The notes: generated by a model not told the origin, from the sequence alone. DNA of 64,000 nt from Caproicibacterium argilliputei (GCF_029211325.2 NZ_CP135996.1:1612001-1676000), one strand, 5' to 3'. Positions 41,947-54,400 are shown, counted from the stretch's first letter. Made by a program: numbers and translations.

Positions 41947-43149
41947 TTACTCGTTAATCTTGGAAACAACACCGGAACCAACGGTGTGGCCGCCTTCACG
42001 AATGGAGAAGCGCAGACCTTCCTCAATAGCGATTGGAGCAATCAGTTCAACGTCCATCTCAACGTTATCGCCAGGCATGCACATCTCTGTGCCTTCTGGC
42101 AGATTAATCACGCCGGTTACATCCGTTGTGCGGAAGTAAAACTGCGGGCGATAGTTGTTGAAGAACGGCGTATGACGGCCGCCTTCATCCTTTGTCAGGA
42201 CGTAAACCTGACCCTTAAACTTTGTATGCGGATGAATCGTGCCCGGCTTGGAAAGGACCTGACCGCGCTCGATGTCCTCACGCTGAATACCACGCAGCAG
42301 AACACCGACGTTATCGCCAGCCTGCGCATAATCCAAAGTCTTGCGGAACATCTCCAGACCGGTGATAACGCTCTTCTTGCGCTCGTCGGTCAAACCGATG
42401 ATTTCAACTTCTTCGCCAATCTTCGCAGTGCCACGCTCCACACGGCCTGTAGCAACTGTGCCGCGGCCGGTGATGGTGAACACATCCTCAACCGGCATCA
42501 GGAACGGCTGGTCAGCCTTACGGTCAGGAGTCGGGATATACTCATCGACAGCTTTCATCAGATCGACAATGCACTTATACTCCGGTGCATTGATATCTGT
42601 GGAAGTGCTCTCCAGAGCCTTCAGAGCGGAACCACGAATAATCGGGGTGTCATCGCCCGGGAAGTCATATTCATTGAGCAGGTCGCGAATTTCCATTTCG
42701 ACGAGATCCAGCAGTTCCGGATCGTCAACCTGGTCGCACTTGTTCATGAATACAACGATATACGGCACGCCAACCTGACGGGACAGCAGGATGTGCTCAC
42801 GTGTCTGCGGCATCGGGCCATCAGCAGCGGAAACAACCAGAATTGCACCATCCATCTGTGCAGCACCGGTGATCATGTTCTTAACGTAGTCAGCATGGCC
42901 GGGGCAGTCAACATGCGCGTAATGGCGCGTTTCGGTCTGATACTCAACATGAGCGGTGTTAATGGTAATGCCGCGCTCACGCTCTTCAGGAGCGGAGTCA
43001 ATGTTGGAGTAATCTTTGAATTCCGCATCACCCGCGAAGCTGAGCACTTTGGTGATCGCAGCGGTCAAAGTAGTTTTGCCATGGTCAACATGACCAATGG
43101 TGCCGATGTTTACATGAGGCTTGGATCTGTCGAATTTTTCCTTAGCCAT
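41947..43149 (-). CDS. tuf: Elongation factor Tu
   Basis: A 400-residue translational GTPase bringing aminoacyl-tRNA to the ribosome. G1 '[14 protein letters not shown]' (near residue 18), G2 region '[15 protein letters not shown]', G3 '[12 protein letters not shown]', G4 '[11 protein letters not shown]'. Domains 2 and 3 follow with '[13 protein letters not shown]' and the terminal '[16 protein letters not shown]'. GGAGGAAC precedes the ATG. It is the last gene of the str-type cluster but has a promoter of its own in the fusA-tuf gap. Confidence 0.98.
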   Translation of the reverse strand: MAKEKFDRSKPHVNIGTIGHVDHGKTTLTAAITKVLSFAGDAEFKDYSNIDSAPEERERGITINTAHVEYQTETRHYAHVDCPGHADYVKNMITGAAQMDGAILVVSAADGPMPQTREHILLSRQVGVPYIVVFMNKCDQVDDPELLDLVEMEIRDLLNEYDFPGDDTPIIRGSALKALESTSTDINAPEYKCIVDLMKAVDEYIPTPDRKADQPFLMPVEDVFTITGRGTVATGRVERGTAKIGEEVEIIGLTDERKKSVITGLEMFRKTLDYAQAGDNVGVLLRGIQREDIERGQVLSKPGTIHPHTKFKGQVYVLTKDEGGRHTPFFNNYRPQFYFRTTDVTGVINLPEGTEMCMPGDNVEMDVELIAPIAIEEGLRFSIREGGHTVGSGVVSKINE

Positions 43150-43203
43150 TGGAAGTTCCTCCTTTATTTTTCAATCGTTGTTTCCCTATTCAGAATCAAT
43201 TCT

Positions 43204-43232
43204 ATTTTATCAAGAATACAGGGAAAAATCAA
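43204..43232 (-). promoter_or_regulatory. Sigma-A promoter of tuf
   Basis: Minus-strand TTGATT, 17-nt spacer, TAAAAT in the 96-bp gap between fusA and tuf. Confidence 0.75.
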
Positions 43233-43245
43233 GCAGTATTTATGA

Positions 43246-45363
43246 TTACTCTTCCTTTTTCGTACGGGCAGAAATAATCTTTTCGGAAATGTTTTTCGGC
43301 ACTTCAGCGTAGTGATCCGGCTCCATTGTGAACTGACCACGCCCCTGCGTTTTGGAACGCATATCCGTTGCATAGCCAAACATCTCTGAAAGCGGAACCA
43401 TAGCATGAATCTGCTGTGCGCCGTGAATGGCGTCCATGCCCTCAATCATGCCGCGGCGAGAGTTCAAATCGCCAATCACATCGCCCATATACTCGTCCGG
43501 CACCGTAACGGTAACCTTCATAATCGGCTCCATAATGACCGGATCCGCCTTGCGCATGGCATCCTTAAACGCCATAGAACCGGCAATCTTAAATGCCATT
43601 TCAGAGGAGTCAACTTCATGATAAGAGCCATCATACAGTTCAACCTTGACATCCACAACGTTGTAGCCAGCCACAACGCCGCTGAGCATTGCGCCCTGGA
43701 TACCGGTGTCAACCGCCGGAATATACTCCTTCGGAATGGAACCGCCAACGGTAACATTGTCAAATTCGTAGCCTTCGCCGGGATTCGGGAACACACGAAT
43801 CTTAACATGACCGTACTGTCCTTTACCACCGGACTGACGAACATACTTGCAGTCCACGTCAGCGGGCTTGCGGATAGTTTCCTTGTAAGCAACCTGCGGC
43901 TTACCGACATTGGCTTCCACATGGAATTCACGCATCAAGCGGTCAACGATAATTTCCAAGTGAAGTTCACCCATGCCAGCAATAATTGTCTGACCGGTTT
44001 CCTCATCGGTGTAAGCCTTGAAGGTCGGATCCTCTTCCGCCAGTTTTGCCAGCGCAATCGTCATCTTTTCCTGACCGGCCTTTGTCTTCGGCTCAATTGC
44101 AACGCGGATAACCGGATCCGGGAACTCCATGGACTCCAGAATGACCGGATGCTTCTCATCACAGAGCGTATCGCCTGTCGTCGTGTTCTTAACGCCGATT
44201 GCTGCGGCGATATCGCCTGCATAAACGGTTTCCAAATCCTGACGATGATTTGCGTGCATCTGCAGAATACGGCCGATACGTTCGTCACAGTCCTTTGTGG
44301 AATTGTAGACAGTATCGCCGGCATTCATTTTACCGGAGTAAACGCGGAAGTAGCACAGCTTACCCACAAACGGGTCTGTCGCAATCTTGAACGCCAGTGC
44401 AGAGAACGGCTCATCATCAGAAGCATGACGATCCTCTTCCTCGCCGGTGTCAACATTTGTACCGCGGATAGCCGGAATATCGGTCGGAGCCGGCATATAG
44501 TCCACGATTGCGTCCAGAAGTTTCTGAACACCTTTGTTTTTGTAGGACGTACCACAGGTGACAACCACCAGTTTGTTGGCAATAGTCGCCTTGCGCAGCG
44601 TGGAAACAATCTCATCTTTGGTGATTTCCTCACCGGACAGATATTTTTCCATCAGTGCATCGTCTTGCTCTGCAACGTGCTCAATCAGTGCTGTATGGTA
44701 TTCCTCGGCTTTTTCGCGCATATCTTCCGGAATTTCTTCCACGCGCATATCCTTGCCCATTTCATCATAATAAACATCTGCTGTCATGGCGACAAGGTCA
44801 ATAATACCACGGAAAGAATCTTCCGCACCAATCGGAAGCTGAATCGGAACCGGGGTGCAGTTCAAACGGTCCTTCATCATATCAATCACGTTGTAGAAAT
44901 CAGCGCCCATGATGTCCATTTTGTTGACATAGGCCATACGCGGAACGCCGTATTCCTCAGCCTGACGCCAAACGGTTTCAGACTGCGGTTCAACACCACC
45001 CTTTGCAGCAAAGACGGTTACAGAACCGTCCAGCACACGCAGGGAGCGCTCCACTTCCACGGTGAAATCCACATGGCCGGGAGTATCGATGATGTTGATT
45101 CGGTAATCTCTGTTTTTGTCGGGGTCGCCAAAGTATTCACTGTGTGTCCAAAAGCAGGTCGTTGCAGCGGAAGTAATTGTAATGCCGCGCTCCTGCTCCT
45201 GTGCCATCCAGTCCATGGTGGCCGCGCCGTCATGCACTTCACCGATCTTGTGGTTGACACCGGTGTAGTACAGGATACGTTCAGTTGTTGTCGTTTTACC
45301 GGCATCAATATGCGCCATAATGCCGATGTTACGAGTGTGATCAAGTGTTACCTGCCTAGGCAT
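43246..45363 (-). CDS. fusA: Elongation factor G
   Basis: A 705-residue translocation GTPase. G1 '[17 protein letters not shown]' (residues 14-30), '[18 protein letters not shown]' (G3), '[11 protein letters not shown]' (G4). Domain IV '[18 protein letters not shown]' and the C-terminal '[17 protein letters not shown]' type block (here QGRGQF) complete the full-length factor. It sits 37 bp downstream of rpsG in the streptomycin operon order. A complete antisense reading frame over it is a codon-bias shadow. Confidence 0.98.
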   Translation of the reverse strand: MPRQVTLDHTRNIGIMAHIDAGKTTTTERILYYTGVNHKIGEVHDGAATMDWMAQEQERGITITSAATTCFWTHSEYFGDPDKNRDYRINIIDTPGHVDFTVEVERSLRVLDGSVTVFAAKGGVEPQSETVWRQAEEYGVPRMAYVNKMDIMGADFYNVIDMMKDRLNCTPVPIQLPIGAEDSFRGIIDLVAMTADVYYDEMGKDMRVEEIPEDMREKAEEYHTALIEHVAEQDDALMEKYLSGEEITKDEIVSTLRKATIANKLVVVTCGTSYKNKGVQKLLDAIVDYMPAPTDIPAIRGTNVDTGEEEDRHASDDEPFSALAFKIATDPFVGKLCYFRVYSGKMNAGDTVYNSTKDCDERIGRILQMHANHRQDLETVYAGDIAAAIGVKNTTTGDTLCDEKHPVILESMEFPDPVIRVAIEPKTKAGQEKMTIALAKLAEEDPTFKAYTDEETGQTIIAGMGELHLEIIVDRLMREFHVEANVGKPQVAYKETIRKPADVDCKYVRQSGGKGQYGHVKIRVFPNPGEGYEFDNVTVGGSIPKEYIPAVDTGIQGAMLSGVVAGYNVVDVKVELYDGSYHEVDSSEMAFKIAGSMAFKDAMRKADPVIMEPIMKVTVTVPDEYMGDVIGDLNSRRGMIEGMDAIHGAQQIHAMVPLSEMFGYATDMRSKTQGRGQFTMEPDHYAEVPKNISEKIISARTKKEE

Positions 45364-45400
45364 TAATTACCCTCCATTCGTTCTGCAAACGCCTGTAGCA

Positions 45401-45871
45401 CTACCATCTGTAGTGTGCAAACGCTCTGTTGGCCTCAGCCATCTTATGCGTATCGTCACGCTTCTTGGCTGCGCCGCCCGTACCATTTACAGCATCGAGA
45501 ATTTCACCTGCAAGACGCTCTTTCATGGTACGCTCAGAACGCTGGCGGGAGTACGTTGTCATCCAGCGCAGTCCCAGTGTCTGCCGCCGCTCCGGGCGGA
45601 CTTCCATAGGAACCTGATACGTAGCACCGCCGACACGGCGGGCCTTGACTTCCAGAGAAGGCATCACGTTTTCCATGGCAGCCTCAAAAACCTCCAGAGG
45701 TTCTTTTCCGGTTTTTTCTTTGATAATATCGAAAGCGCCATAAACGATCTTCTGGGCTACGCCCTTCTTACCGTCAATCATGATATTATTCACGAGACGT
45801 GTGACTAACTTTGAATTATACAGCGGATCGGGCAGTACGTCCCGCTTCGCAATATTGCCTCTTCTTGGCAC
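45401..45871 (-). CDS. rpsG: 30S ribosomal protein S7
   Basis: A 156-residue primary 16S rRNA-binding protein. Start at GTG 45871 ([16 protein letters not shown]), with AAGGAGGG 7 nt ahead; this gives exactly the usual S7 length. '[28 protein letters not shown]' and '[24 protein letters not shown]' are conserved. In E. coli S7 is the translational repressor of the str operon; whether it acts so here is unknown. It is in operon with rpsL and fusA. Confidence 0.97.
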   Translation of the reverse strand: MPRRGNIAKRDVLPDPLYNSKLVTRLVNNIMIDGKKGVAQKIVYGAFDIIKEKTGKEPLEVFEAAMENVMPSLEVKARRVGGATYQVPMEVRPERRQTLGLRWMTTYSRQRSERTMKERLAGEILDAVNGTGGAAKKRDDTHKMAEANRAFAHYRW

Positions 45872-46021
45872 TTTACTTCCCTCCTTCACATAAATGATAT
45901 CATAGGTACTCGAAAATGAAGCTTCCCGTCAGGCCTGCAAGAGGCGTTTTATAAAAACGCCGCACAGAGCTTTTGTAAAAAAGCCCGCAGCCGTAAGGTT
46001 TTCGTCAGTTTCAGTCCTGTC

Positions 46022-46450
46022 TTACTTTGCAGCCTTGCCCGGCTTCGGGCGCTTTGCGCCGTACTTGGAGCGAGCCTGCATCCGTTTTGCAACGCCCTGC
46101 GCATCCAGTGTGCCGCGAATGATATGGTAACGCACACCAGGCAGATCCTTTACACGGCCGCCGCGAACCATCACGACGGAGTGCTCCTGCAGATTGTGGC
46201 CAACACCGGGGATATAAGCTGTAACTTCCATTCCATTGGAAAGACGCACACGAGCAATCTTCCGCAGAGCAGAGTTCGGCTTTTTCGGGGTTGCAGTTTT
46301 AACTGCAGTGCAAACACCGCGCTTTTGCGGAGAATTCTGGTCAATCGCCATGCGCTTCTTTGCATTCCAGCCTTTCAGCAGTGCCGGAGCCTTTGCCTTC
46401 TTTTCGGCGACTTCACGTCCGGTATGAACCAATTGGTTAAATGTGGGCAT
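46022..46450 (-). CDS. rpsL: 30S ribosomal protein S12
   Basis: A 142-residue decoding-centre protein. '[13 protein letters not shown]' start and '[21 protein letters not shown]' and '[35 protein letters not shown]' in part are near-invariant. The Lys equivalents in PNSALRK and at 'GRVKDLPG', where streptomycin-resistance changes occur, are wild type. GGAGGTG precedes the ATG. It is first gene of the rpsL-rpsG-fusA run. Confidence 0.97.
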   Translation of the reverse strand: MPTFNQLVHTGREVAEKKAKAPALLKGWNAKKRMAIDQNSPQKRGVCTAVKTATPKKPNSALRKIARVRLSNGMEVTAYIPGVGHNLQEHSVVMVRGGRVKDLPGVRYHIIRGTLDAQGVAKRMQARSKYGAKRPKPGKAAK

Positions 46451-46613
46451 AGTACACCTCCTAACTCAGATTTCCAACATTTATGTTAAGCGGCATTGAC
46501 CGCGTAACATCCAGAGAACACACCAAATCCCACCCCGCATTCCGCAAAGGTGGGAAAGTATGCAATTTACGACGGCGTAACAGGAAAAACGAGTCAAACC
46601 ATCACAATTGATT

Positions 46614-46643
46614 ATTATACAGCTAGACTGCCGTATTTGTCAA
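46614..46643 (-). promoter_or_regulatory. Consensus sigma-A promoter inside the 3' end of rpoC, driving rpsL onward
   Basis: Minus-strand TTGACA, 18-nt spacer, TATAAT. The -35 hexamer is made by the Leu-Thr codons of the rpoC tail (SLTNTAV-stop). Transcription would start near 46607, leaving a ~155-nt leader that contains a TCCCACC/GGTGGGA hairpin (46528-46555). Confidence 0.8.
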
Positions 46644-49600
46644 GCTTTCTTCTCTGCTTTCCGAATTTTTCTCTTCAAGCTGCACATTGGCGTAATGCTT
46701 CATGCCTGTGCCGGCCGGAATCAGCTTGCCGATGATAACATTTTCCTTGAGGCCCATGAGCGGGTCGATTTTGCCCTTGATGGCAGCATCGGTCAGCACA
46801 CGGGTTGTTTCCTGGAAAGAAGCAGCGGACAGGAACGAATCTGTTGCCAAAGAAGCTTTGGTAATACCAAGCAGGGTTGGTGTGCAGGTTGCTTCACGCA
46901 GCCCTGTTTCACCTGCCGCAATGCGGTCGCGGATTTCCCTGTTGGCAGCCTGAAACTCTGATTTTTCCATCATGGAGCTCGGCAGCAAATTTGTATCTCC
47001 CGCGTCTTCCACGCGGACTTTCTTCATCATCTGCCGCACAATGACCTCAATGTGCTTATCATTGATATCCACGCCCTGCAGGCGGTAAACGCGCTGCACT
47101 TCTTCAATCAGGTAATCCTGTACCGCTTCAACGCCGCTGATTGCCAGTACGTCATGCGGATTCACAGAGCCCTCGGTAATGCGTGTGCCGGCCTTGATAT
47201 TCTGTCCTTCCTGCACAGTTACACGGGAACCAAACGGAATCAGATAACTCTTAGACTGGCCGTCGTCGCCGGTAACCACCACATGACGGTTTTTCTTGAT
47301 TTCCTCAAAAGTAACTTTACCGTCAATTTCGCTGATAATGGCAAGGTGCTTCGGCTTGCGCCCTTCAAACAATTCTTCAACACGCGGAAGACCCTGTGTA
47401 ATATCTTCTGCGTTCGCAATACCGCCGGTGTGGAAGTTTCGCATCGTCAGCTGTGTGCCAGGCTCACCAATAGACTGTGCCGCCACAATACCAACCGCTT
47501 CGCCTACGGTCACTTCCGTACCAGTAGCCAAATTCAGGCCATAGCACTTCTTACAGACACCGTGCTTCGCGTGACACGCCAGAATCGAACGAATTTTAAT
47601 ACGCTCAACGCCGTGTGAAACAATGATATCCGCATCCGCATCATTCATCATTTTGTCTTTGCTGACCAAAACCTCGCCGGTCTTCTCGTCTACAAAGTCT
47701 TCCAGCAGGTAGCGCCCCACCAAACGCTCATGCAACGACTCAATAACTTCGTTGCCCTCTTTGATGTCGTAAATCTCCAGTCCTTCTGTTGTGCCGCAGT
47801 CGTTCTCACGGATAATGACTTCCTGAGAAACATCAACCAAACGACGGGTCAGGTAACCAGAGTCAGCTGTACGCAGTGCAGTATCTGTCAAACCCTTTCG
47901 AGCACCGCGCGAAGAGATGAAGTATTCCAGAATGTTCAGGCCTTCACGATAATTGGCGCGAATCGGGACTTCGATTGTTTCACCGGAGGTATTTGCAATC
48001 AAGCCGCGCATACCTGCCAGCTGACGAATCTGGCTCATGGAACCACGCGCGCCGGAATCCGCCATCATAAAAATGGGATTGTAGCGATCCAGGTTCTTCT
48101 GCAGTGCTTCAGAAACTTCATCCGTTGCCTTGTTCCAAGTGCTGATAACCGCCGCATGGCGCTCTGCATCCGACAGGAAGCCGTTCTTGTACTGGTCGGA
48201 AATCAAGTCGACACGTTCTTCCGTTTTCTGCAGAATTTCTTTTTTCTGCGGCGGAATCGTCGCATCGCAGACAGCAACCGTAATGCCGGACAGCGCAGAG
48301 TACTTGTAGCCCTGTGCTTTAATGGCATCCAGCACTTCACTGGTTCTTGCGGTACCGTGCTTCTTAATGCACTTCTCTATGATCTTGCCCAACTGCTTTT
48401 TGCCAACCAGGAAGTCAATCTCAAACTTAAAGAGATTTTCCGGCTTTGAGCGGTCAATGAAGCCCAAATCCTGCGGGATGGGACGGTTGAAGATAATCTG
48501 GCCGACTGTAGTATCGGTCAGTGCCTCCTGCATTTCCCCGTTAATCTCCAAAACGCGGCGAACCTTAATCTTCGCGTGCAGCTCAATGGCCTTTGCGTCA
48601 TAAGCCATAATCGCTTCATCCACATCCTTGAAGATTTTGCCTTCGCCCTTTTCCCCGTCACGATCCAGTGTCAGCCAGTAGGAGCCCAGGATCATATCCT
48701 GTGTCGGCACCGTAACCGGCTTGCCGTCAGAAGGCTTCAACAGGTTGCCTGCCGCCAGCATCAGGAAGCGTGCTTCTGCCTGTGCTTCACTGGAAAGCGG
48801 CACATGCACAGCCATCTGGTCGCCGTCAAAGTCCGCATTGTATGCGGTACAGGCAAGCGGATGCAGTTTCATGGCACGGCCTTCCACCAGCACCGGCTCA
48901 AACGCCTGAATACCCAAGCGGTGCAGCGTCGGCGCACGGTTCAGAAGAACCGGATGGTTCTTGATGACAATTTCAAGCGCGTCCCAAACTTCCGGTTTTG
49001 CGCGTTCAACAGCCTTACGTGCCGCCTTGATATTACCTTCCGTTCCGGTTTCCACCAAGCGCTTCATAACAAAAGGCTTAAAGAGCTCCAGCGCCATTTC
49101 CTTCGGCAAACCGCACTGGTACATTTTCAGTTCCGGACCAACGGCAATAACAGAACGGCCGGAGTAGTCAACACGTTTGCCCAGCAAGTTCTGACGGAAA
49201 CGCCCCTGCTTACCTTTGAGCAAATCAGACAAAGACTTCAGCGGGCGGTTGTTCGGGCCCGTCACTGGTCGGCCGCGACGGCCGTTGTCAATCAGGGCAT
49301 CCACCGCTTCCTGCAGCATCCGCTTTTCGTTGCGAACGATGATATCCGGTGCGTGCAGCTCCAACAGCCGCGCCAGACGATTGTTTCGGTTAATCACACG
49401 GCGGTACAGATCATTCAAATCTGAAGTCGCAAAGCGGCCGCCGTCCAGCTGTACCATAGGACGCAGATCCGGCGGAATAACCGGAATGACATCGAGAATC
49501 ATCCATTCAGGACGATTGCCGGACTGACGGAACGCTTCCACGACTTCCAACCGCTTCAAAATGCGTACACGCTTTTGTCCGGTCGCGGTTTCCAACTCCG

Positions 49601-50177
49601 CTTTCAGTTCTTTGGACTCTTTGTTGAGGTCAATTTCTTCCAAAAGTGTCTTGATTGCTTCCGCGCCCATGCCTGCGTGAAAGTCGTCCTCGTACTTTTC
49701 ACGCAAATCGCGGAATTCCTTTTCTGTCAGCAGTTGTTTCTTCTGCAGCTCCCGCACGTCGCCAGGATCGGTCACAATATAGCTGGCAAAATACAGAACT
49801 TTCTCAAGCATACGCGGAGAAATGTCCAGGATCAATCCCATGCGGGACGGAATTCCCTTAAAGTACCAAATGTGTGATACCGGAGCCGCAAGCTCAATGT
49901 GCCCCATGCGCTCGCGACGGACTTTTGCGCGCGTCACTTCAACGCCGCAGCGGTCACAGATTTTGCCCTTGTAACGAATCCGCTTGTACTTGCCGCAATG
50001 GCACTCCCAGTCCTTTGTCGGCCCAAAAATGCGCTCGCAGAACAAACCGTCCCGTTCGGGCTTTAAGGTACGGTAATTGATGGTTTCCGGCTTTTTTACT
50101 TCGCCGTGGGACCACTCGCGGATTTTTTCGGGAGAAGCAAGGCCAATTTTGATTGATTCCAGCGTATTAAATTCCAT
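46623..50177 (-). CDS. rpoC: RNA polymerase beta' subunit
   Basis: An 1184-residue catalytic subunit. N-terminal zinc site ([20 protein letters not shown], near residues 60-80), '[19 protein letters not shown]' (switch region), catalytic Mg loop '[15 protein letters not shown]' near 450, trigger-loop region '[25 protein letters not shown]' in the 700s-800s, second zinc site '[13 protein letters not shown]', and '[15 protein letters not shown]'. Length is typical for Clostridia without large insertions. It begins 17 bp after rpoB. Its 3' end houses the promoter of the next operon. Confidence 0.98.
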   Translation of the reverse strand: MEFNTLESIKIGLASPEKIREWSHGEVKKPETINYRTLKPERDGLFCERIFGPTKDWECHCGKYKRIRYKGKICDRCGVEVTRAKVRRERMGHIELAAPVSHIWYFKGIPSRMGLILDISPRMLEKVLYFASYIVTDPGDVRELQKKQLLTEKEFRDLREKYEDDFHAGMGAEAIKTLLEEIDLNKESKELKAELETATGQKRVRILKRLEVVEAFRQSGNRPEWMILDVIPVIPPDLRPMVQLDGGRFATSDLNDLYRRVINRNNRLARLLELHAPDIIVRNEKRMLQEAVDALIDNGRRGRPVTGPNNRPLKSLSDLLKGKQGRFRQNLLGKRVDYSGRSVIAVGPELKMYQCGLPKEMALELFKPFVMKRLVETGTEGNIKAARKAVERAKPEVWDALEIVIKNHPVLLNRAPTLHRLGIQAFEPVLVEGRAMKLHPLACTAYNADFDGDQMAVHVPLSSEAQAEARFLMLAAGNLLKPSDGKPVTVPTQDMILGSYWLTLDRDGEKGEGKIFKDVDEAIMAYDAKAIELHAKIKVRRVLEINGEMQEALTDTTVGQIIFNRPIPQDLGFIDRSKPENLFKFEIDFLVGKKQLGKIIEKCIKKHGTARTSEVLDAIKAQGYKYSALSGITVAVCDATIPPQKKEILQKTEERVDLISDQYKNGFLSDAERHAAVISTWNKATDEVSEALQKNLDRYNPIFMMADSGARGSMSQIRQLAGMRGLIANTSGETIEVPIRANYREGLNILEYFISSRGARKGLTDTALRTADSGYLTRRLVDVSQEVIIRENDCGTTEGLEIYDIKEGNEVIESLHERLVGRYLLEDFVDEKTGEVLVSKDKMMNDADADIIVSHGVERIKIRSILACHAKHGVCKKCYGLNLATGTEVTVGEAVGIVAAQSIGEPGTQLTMRNFHTGGIANAEDITQGLPRVEELFEGRKPKHLAIISEIDGKVTFEEIKKNRHVVVTGDDGQSKSYLIPFGSRVTVQEGQNIKAGTRITEGSVNPHDVLAISGVEAVQDYLIEEVQRVYRLQGVDINDKHIEVIVRQMMKKVRVEDAGDTNLLPSSMMEKSEFQAANREIRDRIAAGETGLREATCTPTLLGITKASLATDSFLSAASFQETTRVLTDAAIKGKIDPLMGLKENVIIGKLIPAGTGMKHYANVQLEEKNSESREESLTNTAV

Positions 50178-50194
50178 GTAGCAAAATCCCCCTG

Positions 50195-53100
50195 TCAGTC
50201 TGCCGTATCAATATCATCCAGTGAAATGTCCAAACCGCTGTCCGCTTCCTCTTCCGGCTCATCACTGCTGCTGTCCTCCACATAGCTGTCGGGGCCGTCA
50301 TACAGTGCTTCATCCGCTTCATCCACGGAATAGCCCTCCAAATTATCAGCAACATCCGGCTCATCAAAGTTGCCGCCGTTCGGTGAGAAACCCATATCGT
50401 CATCATCATCAAAGGACTGGCGCAGGTCGATTTCCTGGTTATCCTTATCCAGCACTTTCATGTCCAAGCCAAGGCTCTGCAGTTCCTTAATCAGCACCTT
50501 AAAGGATTCTGGTACACCCGGCTTCGGAATGTTCTGCCCTTTGACAATGGCTTCGTACGTTTTGACACGACCGACCACATCATCCGACTTCACAGTCAAA
50601 ATTTCCTGCAGGGTATAAGCAGCGCCGTATGCTTCCAGTGCCCAAACTTCCATTTCGCCGAAGCGCTGTCCACCAAACTGCGCCTTGCCGCCCAAAGGCT
50701 GCTGCGTAACCAGTGAATAAGGACCGGTGGAACGCGCGTGCATCTTATCATCAACCAGATGATGCAGCTTGAGGTAATACATAATGCCAACGGTAACCGA
50801 ATTGTCAAAATATTCGCCGGTACGGCCATCCCGCAGCGGGAACTTGCCGTCTTCACTCATATGCGCCTCGCGGAACGCAGCGCGAATATCCTCTTCATGT
50901 GCACCGTCAAAAACAGGCGTCATAATTTTCCAGCCAAGCGCACGTGCCGCCATGCCCAAATGCACTTCCAGTACCTGCCCGATATTCATTCGGGAAGGTA
51001 CGCCCAGCGGATTCAAAACGATATCCAGCGGCGTGCCATCCGGCAGATAAGGCATATCCTCTACCGGCAGAATGCGGGAAACAACGCCCTTGTTGCCGTG
51101 ACGGCCAGCCATCTTGTCGCCAACGGAAATTTTACGTTTCTGCGCAATGTAGCAGCGAACCACTTTATTAACGCCCGGGCTCAACTCATCACGGCTATTT
51201 TCGCGGGTGAAGATTTTGACATCCACCACAATACCGTACTCACCATGCGGAACGCGCAGAGAGGTATCACGCACTTCACGTGCCTTTTCACCGAAGATGG
51301 CGCGCAGCAGGCGATCCTCTGCGGTCAGCTCGGTTTCGCCTTTCGGGGTTACCTTACCGACCAAAATATCGCCGGCGTGCACTTCCGCACCGACGCGGAT
51401 AATGCCGCTTTCATCCAAATCGCGCAGCATATCCTCATTGACGTTAGGAATGTCGCGAGTAATTTCCTCCGGCCCAAGCTTGGTGTCACGTGCTTCCACT
51501 TCATGCTCCTCAATGTGAATAGAGGTAAACACATCGTCACGCACCACTTTTTCGCTAATCAGAACCGCATCTTCGTAATTGTAGCCTTCCCAAGTCATAA
51601 AGCCGATCAAGGCATTTTTACCAAGGGAAATTTCGCCGTCTTTTGTTGCCGGGCCATCTGCAATCACGTCACCGACATTGACACGGTCGTTGCGGTTCAC
51701 AACCGGAACCTGATTAAAGCAAGTGCCGGAGTTCGAACGCAGGAACTTGATAATCGGATAAACATCAATATCCCCGTCATCCGTAATGACGCGCACTTCA
51801 TCTGCACTGACGCTCTTGACAGCACCGGCTCGCTTGCACAGCACGCAGGCACCGGAGTCAACACCTGCTTTGTACTCCATGCCGGTGCCGACAATCGGCG
51901 ATTCAGTTTTGATCAGCGGCACAGCCTGCCGCTGCATATTGGAGCCCATCAATGCACGGTTCGTGTCGTCATTTTCCAAAAACGGAATCATGGCTGTTGC
52001 AACAGACACAACCATGCGTGGCGATACATCCATGAAATCGACTTTTTCGCGTTCCACAACCACAAACTGGTCACGGTGACGGCCGTTGACACGTGCGTTC
52101 TGAAAATGGCCTTCCTCATTCAGCGGCTCGTTTGCCTGCGCAACGATGTAGTTATCTTCCACATCCGCTGTCATGTAAACCACATCGCGGGTCACCACAC
52201 CGGTTGCTTTATCAACGCGGCGGTACGGTGCTTCAATAAAGCCATATTCATTGATGCGCGCAAAGGTAGCCAAGTACGAAATCAGACCGATGTTCGGGCC
52301 TTCCGGCGTTTCAATCGGGCACATACGGCCGTAATGCGTATAGTGCACGTCGCGAACCTCAAATCCAGCACGGTCACGGGACAGACCGCCCGGCCCCAAG
52401 GCAGACAGACGGCGCTTATGCGTCAGTTCTGCCAGCGGGTTTGTCTGATCCATAAACTGTGACAGCGGAGAGGAACCGAAAAATTCCTTAATGGCCGCCA
52501 CAACCGGACGGATATTGATCAGCGAATGTGGGGTCAAGACCTCAAGGTCCTGCGCCTGCAGGGTCATACGCTCGCGAATCACACGCTCCAAACGCGAAAA
52601 ACCAATGCGGAACTGGTTCTGCAGCAATTCGCCGACCGAGCGAATACGGCGGTTCCCCAGGTGGTCAATGTCATCAATCGTGCCAAGACCAACCTGCAGG
52701 TTGCACATATAACTGACAGAAGCAAAAATATCATCAATGATAATATGCTTCGGCACCAGTTCTTCAACATGGGTGCGGATTTCCTCTTTCAAAGCCTCTT
52801 CATTATCGCCGTTTTTCTCGAGCATATCCACCAGCACCGAGTAACGCACACGCTCCCGAATGCCGCACTCTGCCTCAGCGTCAAAGTTGACATAATTGCG
52901 AATGTCTACCATTCCGTTAGAGATTACTTTGACCTCTTCCTCATTGACCGTGACATATGCAATTGAAACACCGGCATCGTCCATCTGACGTGCCAGTTCG
53001 TGCGAAACAGCCTGCCCCGCCTCCGCCATCAGTTCCCCCGTGGAGGGGTTCACAACCGGGCGGCTGAGCACCTGACCGGTAATTCGGCCTGCAAGATTTA

Positions 53101-53941
53101 ACTTTTTATTGTATTTATAACGGCCGACACGGGAAAGATCATAACGGCGGGAGTCAAAGAACAGTCCGTTGATGTGCGACTGCGCGCTGTCCAGGGTGGG
53201 TGGCTCGCTTGGGCGCAGTTTTTTGTAAACCTCAAAAAGTGCTTCTTCCGCGTTTTTGCAAGGATCTTTTTCCAGTGTTGCATCAATCAGCGCGCTGCTG
53301 CCGAAGTATTCGCGGATTTCCGTGTCGCTGCCCAGACCGAGTGCGCGGATAAAAACGGTAATTGGCAACTTGCGGTTTTTGTCGATACGAACATAGAAAA
53401 CATCATTGGCATCGTTCTCATATTCCAGCCATGCGCCGCGGTTCGGTATCACGGTGGCGCTGTACAGTTCCTTGCCGGTTTTGTCATACTCCATCTTATA
53501 ATAAACGCCCGGCGAACGGACGAGCTGGGATACAATGACGCGCTCAGCACCGTTAATGACAAAGGTGCCGCTTTCCGTCATCAGCGGGAAATCCCCCATA
53601 AAAACTTCGGATTCTTTGATTTCGCCGCTTTCTTTGTTAAGCAGACGCGCCGTTACACGAAGGGGAGCCGCATAAGTGGCATCCCGCACCTTGCACTCCA
53701 TGACTGAATAATTTGGTTTGTCCACATCCAATTTATAGTCAACGAAGTCCAGGACCAGGTTGCCTGTGTAGTCGGTAATGCCGGAGACATCTTTAAAGAC
53801 CTCCTTGAGGCCCTCGTTCAAAAACCATTCGTATGAGTTCCTCTGGATTTCGATGAGGTTTGGCATCTGCAGTACCTCGTCGATTTTGGAAAAGCTCATG
53901 CGTGTGTTTTTGCCCACCTTCACCGGTTTGACATTCACCAT
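50195..53941 (-). CDS. rpoB: RNA polymerase beta subunit
   Basis: A ~1248-residue catalytic subunit. The start is taken as ATG 53941 ([10 protein letters not shown]), with GGAGTG 9 nt upstream; a GTG at 53953 is an alternative. Rifampicin region: '[27 protein letters not shown]' in pieces near residue 490, all residues in the sensitive form. '[21 protein letters not shown]' and '[24 protein letters not shown]' are canonical. The last ~70 residues are an acidic extension rich in Asp/Glu/Ser after 'DLRQSFDD'. No rplJ/rplL precede it; the upstream gene is unrelated and opposite. Confidence 0.98.
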   Translation of the reverse strand: MVNVKPVKVGKNTRMSFSKIDEVLQMPNLIEIQRNSYEWFLNEGLKEVFKDVSGITDYTGNLVLDFVDYKLDVDKPNYSVMECKVRDATYAAPLRVTARLLNKESGEIKESEVFMGDFPLMTESGTFVINGAERVIVSQLVRSPGVYYKMEYDKTGKELYSATVIPNRGAWLEYENDANDVFYVRIDKNRKLPITVFIRALGLGSDTEIREYFGSSALIDATLEKDPCKNAEEALFEVYKKLRPSEPPTLDSAQSHINGLFFDSRRYDLSRVGRYKYNKKLNLAGRITGQVLSRPVVNPSTGELMAEAGQAVSHELARQMDDAGVSIAYVTVNEEEVKVISNGMVDIRNYVNFDAEAECGIRERVRYSVLVDMLEKNGDNEEALKEEIRTHVEELVPKHIIIDDIFASVSYMCNLQVGLGTIDDIDHLGNRRIRSVGELLQNQFRIGFSRLERVIRERMTLQAQDLEVLTPHSLINIRPVVAAIKEFFGSSPLSQFMDQTNPLAELTHKRRLSALGPGGLSRDRAGFEVRDVHYTHYGRMCPIETPEGPNIGLISYLATFARINEYGFIEAPYRRVDKATGVVTRDVVYMTADVEDNYIVAQANEPLNEEGHFQNARVNGRHRDQFVVVEREKVDFMDVSPRMVVSVATAMIPFLENDDTNRALMGSNMQRQAVPLIKTESPIVGTGMEYKAGVDSGACVLCKRAGAVKSVSADEVRVITDDGDIDVYPIIKFLRSNSGTCFNQVPVVNRNDRVNVGDVIADGPATKDGEISLGKNALIGFMTWEGYNYEDAVLISEKVVRDDVFTSIHIEEHEVEARDTKLGPEEITRDIPNVNEDMLRDLDESGIIRVGAEVHAGDILVGKVTPKGETELTAEDRLLRAIFGEKAREVRDTSLRVPHGEYGIVVDVKIFTRENSRDELSPGVNKVVRCYIAQKRKISVGDKMAGRHGNKGVVSRILPVEDMPYLPDGTPLDIVLNPLGVPSRMNIGQVLEVHLGMAARALGWKIMTPVFDGAHEEDIRAAFREAHMSEDGKFPLRDGRTGEYFDNSVTVGIMYYLKLHHLVDDKMHARSTGPYSLVTQQPLGGKAQFGGQRFGEMEVWALEAYGAAYTLQEILTVKSDDVVGRVKTYEAIVKGQNIPKPGVPESFKVLIKELQSLGLDMKVLDKDNQEIDLRQSFDDDDDMGFSPNGGNFDEPDVADNLEGYSVDEADEALYDGPDSYVEDSSSDEPEEEADSGLDISLDDIDTAD

Positions 53942-54024
53942 TGGCTCAATCACTCCAATCCTTTTTTTAAAGAGCCGCTTAGCCGCGTACGTCCTTATTC
54001 ATCACATTCCCTGCACAAAGCCTC

Positions 54025-54053
54025 TTGCCTTTTCGAAATTGATGTGTTATGAT
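54025..54053 (+). promoter_or_regulatory. Plus-strand promoter facing the rpoB promoter
   Basis: TTGCCT, 17-nt spacer, TATGAT on the plus strand. Its transcript would start near 54060 and run antisense to the rpoB leader. Confidence 0.55.
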
Positions 54054-54059
54054 AGAAAC

Positions 54060-54168
54060 TGCAAGAGATAGGTGCACTTCTCTATGATGATGCAGTTTAA
54101 TATTCTATTCCTTTTTGATAGGTTTGTCAAGGCAATTATGACGGTTTGCCTTGGCTTTTTTCTTTTTA
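54060..54168 (+). ncRNA. Candidate structured antisense RNA over the rpoB leader and promoter
   Basis: Between the plus-strand promoter at 54025-54053 and a T-run terminator lies a ~107-nt stretch. It has two helices: AAACTGCA/TGCAGTTT (54056-54063 with 54091-54098, inner AGAGA/TCTCT), and a terminal CAAGGCAA/TTGCCTTG hairpin (54128-54153) followed by CTTTTTTCTTTTT. No convincing ORF is inside. It spans the -10 and -35 boxes of rpoB on the other strand. The alternative is that the first hairpin belongs to the 5' end of the rpoB mRNA, whose start falls at its edge. Confidence 0.4.
54102..54130 (-). promoter_or_regulatory. Sigma-A promoter of rpoBC
   Basis: Minus-strand TTGACA, 17-nt spacer, TAGAAT. 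Transcription would start near 54095, leaving a ~155-nt rpoB leader that begins with an AAACTGCA/TGCAGTTT hairpin. Confidence 0.78.
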
Positions 54169-54400
54169 TACGGATTTTTGATTCTTTTCCTGCCGACCGG
54201 ATGAAAAAAGATAGGTGTTCGTTTCTTAAACGCAGAAATAGAGCAAGCATTCCTTTACAACACGATTAGATACTTCGCTGTAATTTTATATTTTTTCGTT
54301 TCTGTGTTAGCGCAGATGGCGCGTGATTTGGAATAAAATTTCAAATTATTTGAAATCAGTTTTGTTTTTTCGATGTTTTTTGAATTATTATTACACTTTA

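Noticed and set aside
41767..43245. 492-codon open frame opposite tuf
   Set aside because: Same codon-bias shadow, running through the FMN riboswitch region as well.
43405..45366. 653-codon open frame on the plus strand across fusA
   Set aside because: It mirrors fusA exactly, has no ribosome binding site and no recognisable protein; strong codon bias of a highly expressed gene leaves the opposite frame open.
50738..52462. 574-codon open frame opposite rpoB
   Set aside because: Antisense shadow of rpoB without start signals or family features.
54072..54269. 65-codon ORF within the putative antisense RNA region
   Set aside because: It has no good ribosome binding site, runs through the terminator hairpin and has no protein-like conservation clues.
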